From assembly GCF_002865645.1 (NCBI RefSeq), contig NW_020194667.1, positions 1,635,762 through 1,699,761 of the forward strand: 64,000 nucleotides of DNA, in the 5' to 3' direction. A program made the position numbers and the translations under genes. This document shows, in pieces, positions 35,240 through 47,700 of this stretch. The stretch comes from Hyaloscypha bicolor E (lineage: Eukaryota; Ascomycota; Leotiomycetes; Helotiales; Hyaloscyphaceae). Position 1 is the first letter of the stretch. Every line of letters starts with the position of its first letter. Under the pieces are notes generated by a model. It was not told the origin of the DNA, ran no database searches, and worked only from the letters and a program-made list of their open reading frames with translations.

Positions 35240-38200
35240 AATAAAGCAGATAATAATATTACTTAGGTTAGTATTCTAAAAATAAGTTTTTCTAATATAT
35301 TTAGGTATTTACTAATTTCTTAAAAGAATACTATAAAGTTTATCTTTAAGATATTAATCTTATTACCGAGATTATTACTAAGATTTCTAAGTAATCTATT
35401 ATTAGTACTTTAAATACTAATAATATAATACTTATAATTATTCGAAACCTGACTTTAGAAGTTCGGGTCTTTTATAAAATATATATAATAGTTATAAGTT
35501 CCTTACTTATTTTTTTTAATATCCTTAATACTAATATTATTATAGTATAACTATATTTTATTAAGAAATAAGCGGATTCCGGAAAGTATTATCTAATTCT
35601 TTATTAAGTCCTAAATAAGACTAGTATTTAATATTCTTATTTTAGGAATTAGGAATTTATAGGAATTAGAATTTATTTATTTAAGATACTTATAGCTAGT
35701 TTACTTATAATAAACCTTTTTTAATCCTGAATTCTTTTTTTAATAATTTAAATATAATTTTTATAAGCCTTAATAAAATCCTAAAAAACCTTTATAAATA
35801 AAAAACCCTTAAGAAAAAAGTATTTCTATTACTATTCCGGGCCTTTTCTTAGTTATCTAGATTCTCTTTTTCTTTTAAGTAGCCTTTTTCTTAGTAGTCT
35901 AGAATTCTTTTTAATTTTAAAAGATTATTAAAAAATAGTTTTAGATTCTAAACTATAGTTTTAGTTATATGATTTTAGAAGTTTCTTAGAATTTTTAAGA
36001 TTAAGAAAAGTAAATAACTAAATATTATAATCTTTAGACTAGGCTTTCTATTTAATTAAATATTATTACTTCTTATTTCTATTATCTTATTAGTAATTAA
36101 TAATAGCTTCTATTTCCTATTTTTATTTTTTATTATTTTTTATTAATTCCGGAAGTTCTTTAGAGAAATATAAATATAGCTCCTAATTCTTTTTTACTAT
36201 ATATTTTTTAAGGAAAGAAATATAGAAAGTTAAATATAAATAATTATATATATTTAGTAGTTCTAACTTATATACTAAATTACTAATATATTTAAATATT
36301 CTAAATAGACCTATAAATTTTAGTTTAAGCTTTCCTATTTTAAGTTTAATATTTCTTATTAATAGTATTATTTGGGCTTTTTTAAAATAGTATTTAGTTA
36401 ACTAGTATTTATTATAATAGGTTTCCCGATTATTTCATATATAATACTATAAATTCTTAAGCTTTCTTTATTTTATTTTAAGAGTTTCTAGTTTCCTATA
36501 TATAGCTAGTATCTCTTCTATAATCCTGTTCTTAGGATTCTATAGAAATTAAAGATAATATTCGTAATATATATAGAAAATTTTATCCTATAAAACCTAA
36601 TATTTTAAATTATTATATATAAATTCTATAAAAGATAATTTCTTAAACTAGTTATTTTTTTAGATATTATAATAATATCTCAAATAGTAAGCTATATTTA
36701 AATATTATTTATATATTAAATAAAAGCCGAAAGTAAATTAGAACTAGCTAGTAAATACTATTTCTTAATTAGAAATAATTCTATTAAAGAAATTAAAAAT
36801 TAAGAAAATATATTTCTATATAATTTTAATAAACTCTAGAGAATTAATTATTTTATAATATATAATATATCTTACTATTTTAGAATACTAGTTAATAATT
36901 ATAAGAATTATATTAAAATCGGGACTTTTTACTAGATTCTTATATAATAGTAGGCCTATAATAAAATCTATAGAAATTTTACCCTAGGGTCTCTTAGGCT
37001 ATAGTAAACTATTAAATAGACTATATAGCAAATATCTCTTAGCCTTAACTTTCTAGCAAATATTATATTTTTAATAATATTTATAAATATCTCTTTCTAT
37101 ATTCTTCTAATATTAGGATTTTCTAAAGAGCTTAAAAGTCTTCTTTATTTTATAATATCCGGCTATTAGGTTATTATAATAAAGCTTTATAACTTCTTAA
37201 TATAAAATAATATTATTAGATATAATAATTTTTAAATAGTATCTAAATAGGCCCGAATTATTTTTCTAGATTTCTTTTTCCTTAATATCTCTTTTACTAA
37301 GCCTCTATTTCAAGATATTCTAATATTGAGAATTATTTCTCTAAACTATCTAGATAATATCTAGAAGGAATTTAGATAGAGGAGCTAGTACTATAGCTCT
37401 TTTAATAATTATATATATTTATATATAAGGAATTAGATATTTATAATTATCTAATTCAAAAACTTAAAGAACCGAAAAATCTTTAATTCTATTAAGTAAT
37501 ATAGTTATAAATACTTCTATTACCTTAGCTATAATAGTAAAGCCTTTAAGGCATCTTCCTATATCTTACTTTTTAATTAATTCTATAATTAAGAAATCTA
37601 TAAAATAATCTATTTACTTGTTTTATAATAAACATTTCTCCTTAGCTACTACAGATATAGTAAGTATTAAATAATGCCTATTCCAAAGAGAGAACTCTTT
37701 AGATATTTATAAGAACCTCTAAATTATAACTATAAAAGCTTTCTTTAGTTTATTTTAAAAGATTAGAAGCCAAGTTATATTAATAGAACCTTTTTTATAA
37801 TTAGGCTTTTTATTAGGTCTATTTACTAGATTTGAGGCGCTTCTATAATAAATAATATTAAAATTATATATTATAAGATATATTATCTAATATACTTAAT
37901 AGCTTTCTAGATACTTTATTTCTATAAAGTATTAGAAGTTATTATAGTCTATAATAACTTTAATTATAAACCTGGACTCTTTAAGATAATAGTACTAATA
38001 CTTAAAGGCTTTAATAATTATAAATAGTTTCCTATTATAGGTATTATAGTTATATTTGGCTTTAGAGAGTTTCCGGAACTAGAATATTACTAGATACTAG
38101 TATTTTTTCGGATTATTACTAGAATTAACTTATTATAAAATAGTACTAGTAATTACAAATTTTAATATATTAGTTTTAATACGAATTTTCTTAAAAAAGT

Positions 38201-38609
38201 TAAAATAGACTAGGATAAATATTATAATAAAAGCTTTTTTTAAAGTCTTAAAGCTTTTAATTACTTTATCTATCTATATAAAGAAACCGGATTTCTGGTT
38301 CTTTTTTATTTCTTTTAAAAGATCTATTAAGTCTATAATTACTTAAAAGTAATAGTAAATAAACCTATAATAGAAATTAGTAAATCTAAGAAATACTTAA
38401 ATATTATAGAATAATTCTAGTTCTGGCTATTTAATAATACTATAGACCTATTTAGGATATATATAAATACTTTCTATTCTAATAAGAAAGCCCAAGAATT
38501 CGATTTTCTTAATATTAAACTTATATTTACTAAGTTTATAAAACAGGTTATTTTTATATAGCCTAATAAGTATTTAATAAATATAATTATAGTATTTATC
38601 TTTATTTCG

Positions 38610-38648
38610 GGAATAAATAAGAATATTATCTAAATAAATAATTATAAA
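38610..38648 (-). pseudogene. Reverse transcriptase active-site remnant, Gypsy copy 3
   Basis: Minus strand reads FIIIYLDNILIYS. Confidence 0.87.
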
Positions 38649-40712
38649 ATAATTCAAGAATCTTATAAATACAGTATTAATATATACTTAAAATATAGCT
38701 AATATATTAGCTAGCCTAAAAAACATTATAAGATATTTAAAATAGCTATAATGGGTCCTAAAAGCCGTCTTTTATTTATATTCTTTATAAATTCTTATTT
38801 AATAATATATATTCTTAAGATCTAATTTTATAAAAATCTTGATTTCTTAGAACTAATTAAGAGTCTTATTAATAAGAGAAAGCAGATATTAATTCTTAAT
38901 TATAATTTAATTAAATCTATAATAATTAATATAAAGATATAGTTCTCTATTCTTTTTAGAAATAAAAAGAATAAGTATTCTTACTAGACTTTTACTAGGC
39001 TTTATCTAATATTTATAAAACATATCCTATAAATATAGATATAATACTTCTAGTTAGGTCTCTAATAAATTATATAAAGGTCTATATAGGACCGTATTAT
39101 CTATATTAATAGAATATTTAATACTACTAAATTAGAAAGTTTTAAAGCTTTATTAGGGTCAAAAACCTCTAAGAAGTTTTTATATTTATTATTCCGGAAA
39201 TAGATAAGTATTTCTAAGGCCTCTTTCTAGAAAATATTAATTTACTATATTAAAAACTCCTGTTTAGTATTACTAGAACTATATAATAAAATAAAGATTT
39301 AGTAATTATTATAAATATATAAAACCTATTATCTAGAATAATTATATTTGCCTTTAGTTAAGAATAAAACTTAAGATACTAGCTCAGGATACTAGTTAAG
39401 CTCTTTACCAAATTCCTTTAATATTAGAATCTTAATATTATTAGGCTATATAGATATATATATCTATTATTTCTTAATATAATCTATATATTATATAAAA
39501 GTTATTTTATAAAATTCTATATTAAAGATAAAACTATAAGAGCTAATATTCTTATACCTATAAAACCGGAGCTTAAAAGAATACATTTTATTATAATTAT
39601 CTATAATAAATATCTTAAGATTATAGGCTTAATAGACTTTAAATCTATTCTTATAAAATATTATAAAATCTTAATTATATTTAGCTAAAATAATAAAGTC
39701 CCGGCTTTAAGCCTAATTATTATTAAGGAAATTATAATCTAATCTGGTATTATTGAATTTATTATATATCTCTAAAATATCTATTTCTAGTTATATTAAT
39801 TTTACTTAAATAATTATATAAAATAATATATCTTTTTTATTATAGCCAAAATTATTAATATTTAAGATTTAGTCTTTTCTTTTTCCTATTTCTTAGAAGA
39901 ATCTCTTTTAGAATATTTTTTTATAATAATAGTATTAATCTGCTTTTATAAATATCTTAATTCTTTTATAATTTTGGCGTTATTAAGGTTTTATTAAATC
40001 TATTTAATATATTTAGAATATTTTATATTTCCTAAAAAATATTCTTTTTATTTATAAGTTTAATAAACTATATCTAAAATAGAACTAGTACTTTATTAAG
40101 GCCTTAAAAAAGCCAAAATATTACCTAAGAATTTCTTATATAATTTTCGGAACTTCTTTTTTTTTTAATAGTCTTATAAATCAGAATTTACTAAGTTAGA
40201 GTTCTTAGAAATAAAGTTACTTTTATTAAACTTTCCTGTTTTTACTTTCCTTAATTTAGAATAAATAGTATATTTTACTTTCTGAGCTTTCTTAAGCTAT
40301 TTAGAAATAGATATTACTTTATTCCTAAAAGAATAAATATAAGTATCTAATAAGTCTTATAGTTAGATAAAGTAGTATTAAGAGTTCGGATCAGGTTCCT
40401 TTTAAGGCAGGAGTCCTAGTTAACTTTGAAACTAATTATTTAAATATATAACTTAATAACTATTTTATTATCTTTCTAGTAAAGATTTCGGAGTTCCTTA
40501 AAAGTATTTTACTAATAGATTTAAAGTACTTGAAATATATTAGCTAAATAGGCCTTAGATAGCTCCTAATAGACCTTATATAATAGTAGGCTTTATTTTA
40601 TTATAGCCTCTCAAGTATTATAAAGTTCGTTTCTAAGGGTACTTGTAATAGAATTAATTCTAGAAGAGTATCTATTATAAGTCTAAGGTTAGGTCCTAAA
40701 AACTACTTCCTG

Positions 40713-40892
40713 TTATACTTTACCGCTTTACTAGTAAATTTAGCATTACGTGATTATGTAATAACGTATATGGCTAGGGCTAGTATTTAGAATACTAAAG
40801 CTCCTGTATATACGAGCTTCCTTCCTTAGTTTAGAATCCTCGGATTAAGAGCCACTCTATCTGCTTTCCAAGCCCAGAGCCCGGTTTCGTAA
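40713..40892 (-). mobile_element. 180-bp MITE (MULE-like), copy 1
   Basis: Insertion in the gag region of Gypsy copy 3 (absent from copies 1, 2 and 4). Ends are TTATACTTTACCG and CGGTTTCGTAA, an imperfect inverted pair. Flanking 9-mers TACTTCCTG (40704-40712) and TACTTGCCG (40893-40901) agree at 7 of 9 positions. It is homologous in reverse orientation to the insert at 51566-51745, also exactly 180 bp. A 9-bp duplication suggests a Mutator-like helper. It keeps CpG sites (TTACGTGA, TATACGAG, ATCCTCGG). Confidence 0.75.
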
Positions 40893-41548
40893 TACTTGCC
40901 GGAAGAATATAAATATTCTCTATTTCTTAAAGAACTTTCTATAATATAAATTAGATATCCGGACCTTAAGAAGCTTTTCTTAGTCTAAATATATCTTTAG
41001 AATATTATATAGTAGCTCCTAATAGGTAGTATCGAGATTATTCTTAAAGCTTATTATATTAGAAAAGAGAATAGATTCTAATCTTATTTTAGAAAGTTCT
41101 CTAATAGGAATTACTAAGGAAGATAAGGTAGATTTATAAATAGAGTTTCTATAAAATATAGTAAACTATAAGGTATTCCTAAAAGTATTCTTATATTACT
41201 CTAACTATAGAATATATTAGTTAATTATATTTATTAATTCTTGCTTTTATTAGAGCGCTTTGACTTTAATATATAAGCCCTATTCTATATTTTAGGTAGT
41301 AGTAACTCGGGTATTAATCTCGGTATCTTAATTATTACCAGGATTATTTCTGTTATTATTACTGGCTCTCGGAGGCTTCTAAGGGGCTTTATTAAAAGTA
41401 TTAGACGAGCCTTTACTATTACCTATATTAGGATTAATCTAGTTAACTTCTTCTATAGGAATAGCTTTAGTAAGAGGTTATATATTTTATAGATTTCGAG
41501 ATATAATTACTTATTAAACTACTTCCTTTAAGGATAGAGAGATTAGCT

Positions 41549-41846
41549 TATAAGGTATTTATTAGTAAGTAATAAGATAATAGAATAAATTAGTAAGTTA
41601 TAAAACTATACTATTAAATTTAGTATAGAACTAATCTCTGTCTCTCTTATAAGGTCTAGAGAAGCCTCTCCTAAATAGGAGGCCCCGATAATATATATAT
41701 AATTAGTAATTTATAAGTATAATACTTATAATATAAATAGTAGTTAGTTATAATATTAAAGAGCCATTAATTTCCCTAATTAATACTCGTAATATCCGAG
41801 GTTTATTATATATTCTTAAGTTATATATAATCCTATATATATTATA
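41549..41846 (-). repeat. 5' LTR of Gypsy copy 3
   Basis: 298 bp, partner of 33369-33666, flanked by GTAAA. Confidence 0.92.
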
Positions 41847-44800
41847 GTAAATTAAAAGAAGTTATAATATAAGATATTACTAATATATTACTAGAAAGTA
41901 AACTAAAGTCTTTTATTAAGTCTTTTAAAAAGTTCGAATATTTTATTAATATTTATAATAAAATAAATATTCTTTTTTTAGAAAATAAAGAAAGAAAAAA
42001 GAACTTGCTTTATTAAAAGTAAAATTCCAAGAATTATTTCGAAATTTAAAAGCTTTATATAAAGAAATTATTAAGCTAATTTTAAAGACTATAATATTTT
42101 TGCTTATAATAAGAACTATTATAATTAGCTAAAAGAAATCAAATAAGTTTTATAAAAATATAAAGCTATTATTAAAAAGCTTATTATATAACTTATAAAA
42201 ATAACTAGTTTTCTTGCTTTAAAAAATAAATACTTAATTAAATTCCCTAATTCTTTTATTTTTAAAAATATAACTAAAAATGGCCTTACTTTTAATAATT
42301 AATTAATTTAAATTAAAAATAAGTTTTTTATTATAACTTTAATATTTACTAAATAAAGAATATTAAGATTTTTTTTTTTTAGTTATATAAGTAACTATAT
42401 TATTATATTAATTTTCTTTTATTTAAATTAAAATAATTAATATATATATAAGATTATTAAAGAATTATATATTTATTTAAAGAAGCTATATAATAACTTA
42501 AATAAAAAATATAATATTTAATAAGTATTTAAGAAGCTATTTATAAAAAAATAGCTAATTTTTTAAAAGTTTTATATTTTGTTTTTAAAATATATAATAA
42601 ATAGAAATATTAATTTATATAATATTAAAAATAACCTAAATAATAAGCTTATTTAAAACCTTAAAAAGATTATATTTATATATTATAATAATTCGACTAT
42701 TTATATTATAAAGTTCATATAATATAATATTATAAATAACTAGTAAATTCGAGCTTATTATAAAAAAAAAACTAAATCTTTAAAAAAACTAATAAATATA
42801 TAAATAAGCTAAGCTTAAAAGATATTTCTTATATAAAACCCGCTTTTAAAACCCTAGTAATAAATAAGTTTATAGCTTTAAAGCCAGGATTTTTTAACCT
42901 TAAATATTATAATTTTAATAATTTTAATTATATATTTAAAAATTATTTAAAGCCTAAAATAAAATATATAAAGTAAATCTTAGTAATTAAGCTAATAGTA
43001 TTTATTATAAATAAGTTATTTGAGAATATAAAATAAGAAAATAATAATTACTAAAAAAAGTTTTCTTTTTAGGACTATATTATATTAATATAATAAAAGT
43101 TAATTTGAGCTAGTTATTTAAAAATAATATATTTATATTTCTTTATATAATTAATAATAATAAATTAAATACTAAAACTTTTTATTTTTATTAATATTAA
43201 AATAAATAAATAAATTTTTATTAATTTTAAGTCTATTTAATTAATATTATTTTATAATATAAATTCTTTTAATAATAAATAAGTTATATTTTTTATTTAT
43301 TATATTAAGCTTATACTTTTAATTAATAAATAAAAAGTTCTAGTATATATATTAATTATAAAACTAGGCAAATATAATATAATATTAAAATAATAATAAT
43401 TTATAAATATTAGTATCTTAATTAATTATAAGAATAAAAGATTAATTTAATTAAATAATTAATCTAAAAAGAAGAATTTAAATAAAATTTTAATTATTAT
43501 TTATAAGAATTTGAAATCTAAAAAAATAATTAATACTAAAAAAATATAAATAAAAGAATAAAGCTATAGCTATAAATAAGTTCTAGAAATTCCTTAAATC
43601 TTTTTATAAGCCCGATTTAGGAAAATATATATAGTAAAAGAATTAAGCTCGATTTTATAAAGAAATATAAGTAGTTTTAGAAAATATAAAAGCTTTTTTT
43701 TAAGATAAAAACAAGAATATTAAAGCTATACTATTTAAAAGAAAGCTATAAATACTAGTTAAGGCCTATAATTAATATTATAAGTATTTTACTAGTTATT
43801 TTTAGATAAATTTATAAAAGAAAAAGAATTTCTTTTTTATAATATTATTTTTTGAAATTAAAAAAAAGCTAGAATTATAATAAAAGAATAAGTTTATTTC
43901 GGGCAAATAATAACTAAAAGAGATCAAGTTATAATAGCTAATAAAAGTCTAATTAAAGAAATTTAAGAACTTTATAAATGTTTTCTTAAAAGAAGTATTA
44001 AATATTTTATTCTTATATTAGTCTTATTATTATAAGATTTAAATTAATAATTTTAAGGACTTGAAAAATCTGAAATATTTACTACTTTATTAATAATTAA
44101 GTTATAAGTTATAAAAGATTAAATATTTCCTTAAAAAGAACTTTTAATAAAGCTTTATTAAGCTAAGCTAGTTCTTTTATATATCTTTAATTCTTTTTAT
44201 TAAAAAGGCTAATAAGATATTATAATTCTATATTAATTATTATAAGCTAAATAACCTAATATAAAAGAATTACTATTCTTTTTCTCTTATTTATAAAACC
44301 TTTATATAGCTAGCTTAAATAAGATTTATATAAAGTTAAATATTTTATTAAATCAGAATAAATTTAGAATTAGAAGAATTTATAATATAAGATATAAGAT
44401 ATAAAACTTATAAATATAAAGTTTTTTTTAAAAAGATCTAATTAATAGCTTTATTATATATTAGAAATATATAAATAATATTTTATTTTATTCGAATAAT
44501 TTTTTTTAAATATAAAAATTATATATAAAAGATTTTTTAATAATAATAAGATATTAGCTTTTAAGTAAATATTAAGAAATTAAAGTTTAAAGTTATTTAT
44601 ATAAAGTATTTAGGCTTTATTATCTTTATTAAAAGTATTAAAATAAATCTAAATAAAATAATAATTATTAAAAACTAGTAATTACTATAACGGCGGGAAT
44701 AAAGTAATAGAATAATACTCAAAGATCTATAATTCCAATGTCCTATAGAATCTAAAGCTGAGAGAAGGAGTGAGGTGTGGCAGTGGATAAGTAGGTATGG

Positions 44801-45165
44801 CTAAGACTACTGAAATACCGAGCTTTAGAAGCGAGCTTGGTTTGAACCATAGCTTGGAACCTTAGCTAAAACTAACTCCTTTGGCTAAAACCATGTCTGT
44901 ATTAATTATATAATACTAGCTATTATAATTACTAATAATAATTAAAGAAATATAAAGCTTTTTAGTCTTTTATAATTTTTATTAATATTTTATTACGAAA
45001 TATAACTATATAATAAAGCTTTTAATAGCTTTAATATATAAAGAAATCTCGTATAAATAAGTGAATTAATTTTAAGAAAATTTTAATAAATTATAATAAA
45101 CTATATTTTTAATATTAATTTTATATTATTATAATTCGAATTTCCTTATTATAATTAAAACAAAT
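41847..45165 (+). mobile_element. Second Gypsy family, left part (copy B1), host of Copia-1
   Basis: Very AT-rich plus-strand element, unlike family A at the DNA level. RT is recognisable at 44468-44500 (YINNILFYSNN, from a YxDD-type box) and about 44605-44625 (KYLGFII). RNase H starts just before 45165. It resumes at 51800 after the inserted Copia element. A possible gag lies at 41.9-43.7 kb, but no zinc knuckle can be defended. LTRs not found. Confidence 0.65.
44688..44925 (-). mobile_element. SINE-like insertion (238 bp)
   Basis: A block of near-normal composition inside the RIP-destroyed copy B1, flanked by identical 9-mers TAATTACTA (44679-44687 and 44926-44934). On the minus strand it has TTAGCCAAAGGAG (A-box-like) about 40 nt before GGTTCAAACC, an exact match to the RNA polymerase III B-box core GGTTCRANNCC, near the presumed 5' end. 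On the plus strand TGGCAGTGG and GGTTTGAACC could serve, but their spacing and position are poorer. It could be a tRNA-derived SINE; a DNA-type MITE is the alternative. Confidence 0.45.
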
Positions 45166-45438
45166 TATTAGTATAACTATAGTTATTAATAGTTATATAA
45201 TATAGTTATATAATATAGAGGTAACTAAAAGTAATAGGATATAGGTAATAATTATATAACCTCGTATTATATTAGTAATTCGACTAGTAGCTAGTCCCTA
45301 TTAGGCTTAATAGATTTAGAAATCGCATATTAATATTATAATACTATAATTCCTATTTCTAAAGAATAACTTTACTAACTTATATAAATAGTATTCTATA
45401 ATTATATAATAATACTATATGTTTCTAGTAAACTAATA
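45166..45438 (+). repeat. 5' LTR of Copia-1 (273 bp)
   Basis: Starts TATTAGTATAACTATAG and ends GTAAACTAATA. Contains the central block CCTCGTATTATATTAG, shared with the 3' LTR. Confidence 0.92.
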
Positions 45439-45548
45439 CTAATTAGTTTATATATATAAATTAGAAAGAATTAAATTATACTTATCTAAGATTCGGTTAT
45501 TTAGGAATAAAGCTATTATTTCAGTTAAAGAAGAAATAACTATTAATC

Positions 45549-45680
45549 CTATTACCTATAATTCGGTTATATAAGTAAAAAAGATACTTAATTTTACTAT
45601 ATTAAAGAGAGAAATATCTATTAGTTCTATTACCTATAATTCAGTTATATAGGCAGGAAGGGTACTTAATCTTATTAAGT
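45549..45680 (+). repeat. Duplicated leader segment of Copia-1, period about 78 bp
   Basis: CTATTACCTATAATTCGGTT is repeated as CTATTACCTATAATTCAGTT 78 bp later, each followed by ATATA(A/G)G and a ...GATACTTAAT/GGTACTTAAT block. A third, weaker trace (ATTCGGTTATTTAGG) lies near 45491. Untranslated leader between LTR and gag. Confidence 0.6.
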
Positions 45681-46059
45681 ACTAAAACGGTTAGCTATTT
45701 AATTATCTTATTCTATTTCTATTTAATTCCTATAAAATCCTTTTAAAAACTATTTTTTTTTTGAATTCCTAGAGCTCTTGAGCTTTAGAACTATTAAGTT
45801 CTTTCGGAATCTTAATATTTTACTTCTTAAATTTCACTTCCTAAATTTCTTATTATAGACGAAATTTTTACCTCAAATATAATATCTTCTATAAACTATT
45901 TATCTTATAAATTACCTTTCTTTTTATAGTATTTTCCTTATAAACTACTATATCTCGAACTAGATACGAGCCTATAGAATACATAATAGCAGAATATACT
46001 ATAATAGATAATTCTTTTATTAGATCTATTTAATCTAATTATTCTATAAATAATAATAA

Positions 46060-47700
46060 TTTCAAGGAATTAGTAAGAAAGTAAAGATATGGAATTAACC
46101 TGAACTTTACTAAAATAAACGAAATAACTAAATTCTTAAATATTAAGCTATTTTAATATATTCTCTATAAAATAATTAATAATAACCTCTGGAAGCTATT
46201 TAGATATAACTTTAAGAACTTTACTTATTAAGGGAACTTTAATAAGTTTAAGCTTCCGGAAATACTATATCTATATAAGATTCTTTAGTATAATAATATA
46301 TTTATATAATAAAATAGTAGTACTAATACTATTATAAAGAAGAATAAATAATATATATAATTAAATAAAGATATATTAGTAGCTAGACTAGATTTTATTA
46401 AGGAACTAATTCTATTAGGCTTTATTACTTTTATAAAGAATAAGTATCTAGAATCTATTATTTTTAATATTCCTATACTATTACTTTCTATATTACTTTC
46501 TTTATTATTATATTCTATATTTCTACCAGATTTATATACTAGTATAAAAGTTCTAGAAGTAAATAATATACTCTTACTATTATTACTATTATAACTATAT
46601 CTAAATAACCCCTAATTTCCTTTAATTATAAGACTTATTAGGGAAGTTACTAAGATCTATACTAAAAAGTAAAAGTATAATAGATCTAATAGTAATTTTA
46701 ATTATAAACTTACTATTTTCCTTAATATCTACTAATATATAGAGCTTTTATAAAAGGTACTAATGCAAGCTTTTCCTATTATACTAAAGAGATTAGCTCA
46801 AGACTACTTTTATAGTAACTAGCTTTTTTAATATATATATAAAAAGGCTTATATTAATATTTATAGCTTCTTTAAAGGCCCTGAATTTGAATATCGGAAT
46901 TTAGATAAGTAAAATACTATTATATTAGCTTTTATAATAGCTAAATTTCCGGGAAAAATAATATTTAAGACTATTTAATTATTAATTAATGAACTATATT
47001 AATTATAGTACGGTTTTATATCTAATTTGCAAAATACCGAATTCCTTTATAATAAAATTATTATTTCTTATTAAGGCTTCCGAATATATAAATATATAAT
47101 CTCAGATTCTCTTATAAATTTCGGCTAGCTTATTAATAAGTTCTAGTTATTTATTACTATATATAAGAGCGAATAATAAGCTAATCCCGAAACTTTCTTT
47201 ACTAATTAATAATATTACTCTTAGAATTCTCTAAGCTATTATTTCTCCGGAAATTATTAATATAGACCTAGCTATAATTTCAGAACCCGTAATAATTATT
47301 TCAAGCCTTATAATTATAATAATTATATTCCGAAGTCGTATTTTATATATAAGAAACCCGAATACTACTTATAGAAGTATATACTAGAGAAATAAGAGGC
47401 TAAGAAGGCTCGATTTAGAAATAGAAATATCTATTAGTTTAGATCTCGAAATACTTATAACTTTAATAAATGCTTTAATAGTACTTATATATAGTATATT
47501 ACTAAAGCTAAAGGCAAAAAGAATAACGAGAATAATAAGAATAAACTAGTAAATAATGCTTTTAAAGCTTTATTAATAGAAATAAATAAAAAAGAAAAAT
47601 ATTACCCAGATTTCTATTTTATTTTAGTTAAGAGCTTTTTAACTATTTCTACTACTTTTACTTTACTAATAACTATAGCTAATATTCTTATAAATAACCT
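46060..47700 (+). pseudogene. Degenerate gag region of Copia-1
   Basis: Fragmented open stretches with a zinc-knuckle-like remnant near 47465-47515 (NKCFNSTY...YITK), where further Cys or His codons seem mutated. Followed by a Lys/Asn-rich linker. It would be the particle protein, upstream of protease and integrase. Confidence 0.5.

Larger units (their letters stand above)
33369..41846 (-). mobile_element. Full-length Ty3/Gypsy family A element, copy 3, reverse strand (8.48 kb with inserts)
   Basis: 298-bp LTRs at 33369-33666 and 41549-41846. Flanks ATAAA (33364-33368) and GTAAA (41847-41851) are a 5-bp duplication differing by one G-to-A, as RIP would leave. On the minus strand: gag at about 41.5-40.1 kb, RT active site FIIIYLDNILIYS at 38648-38610, integrase C-terminal block near 36400-36240, extra 3' region near 35.8-33.7 kb. 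It is longer than copies 1 and 2 because a 563-bp MITE and a 180-bp MITE are inserted. It is not coding: stops throughout and one catalytic Asp lost. Confidence 0.94.

Noticed and set aside
44770..44850. A functional tRNA gene on the plus strand
   Set aside because: The A-box-like TGGCAGTGG is two bases short and no complete cloverleaf can be folded by eye. Treated as part of a SINE-like insert.
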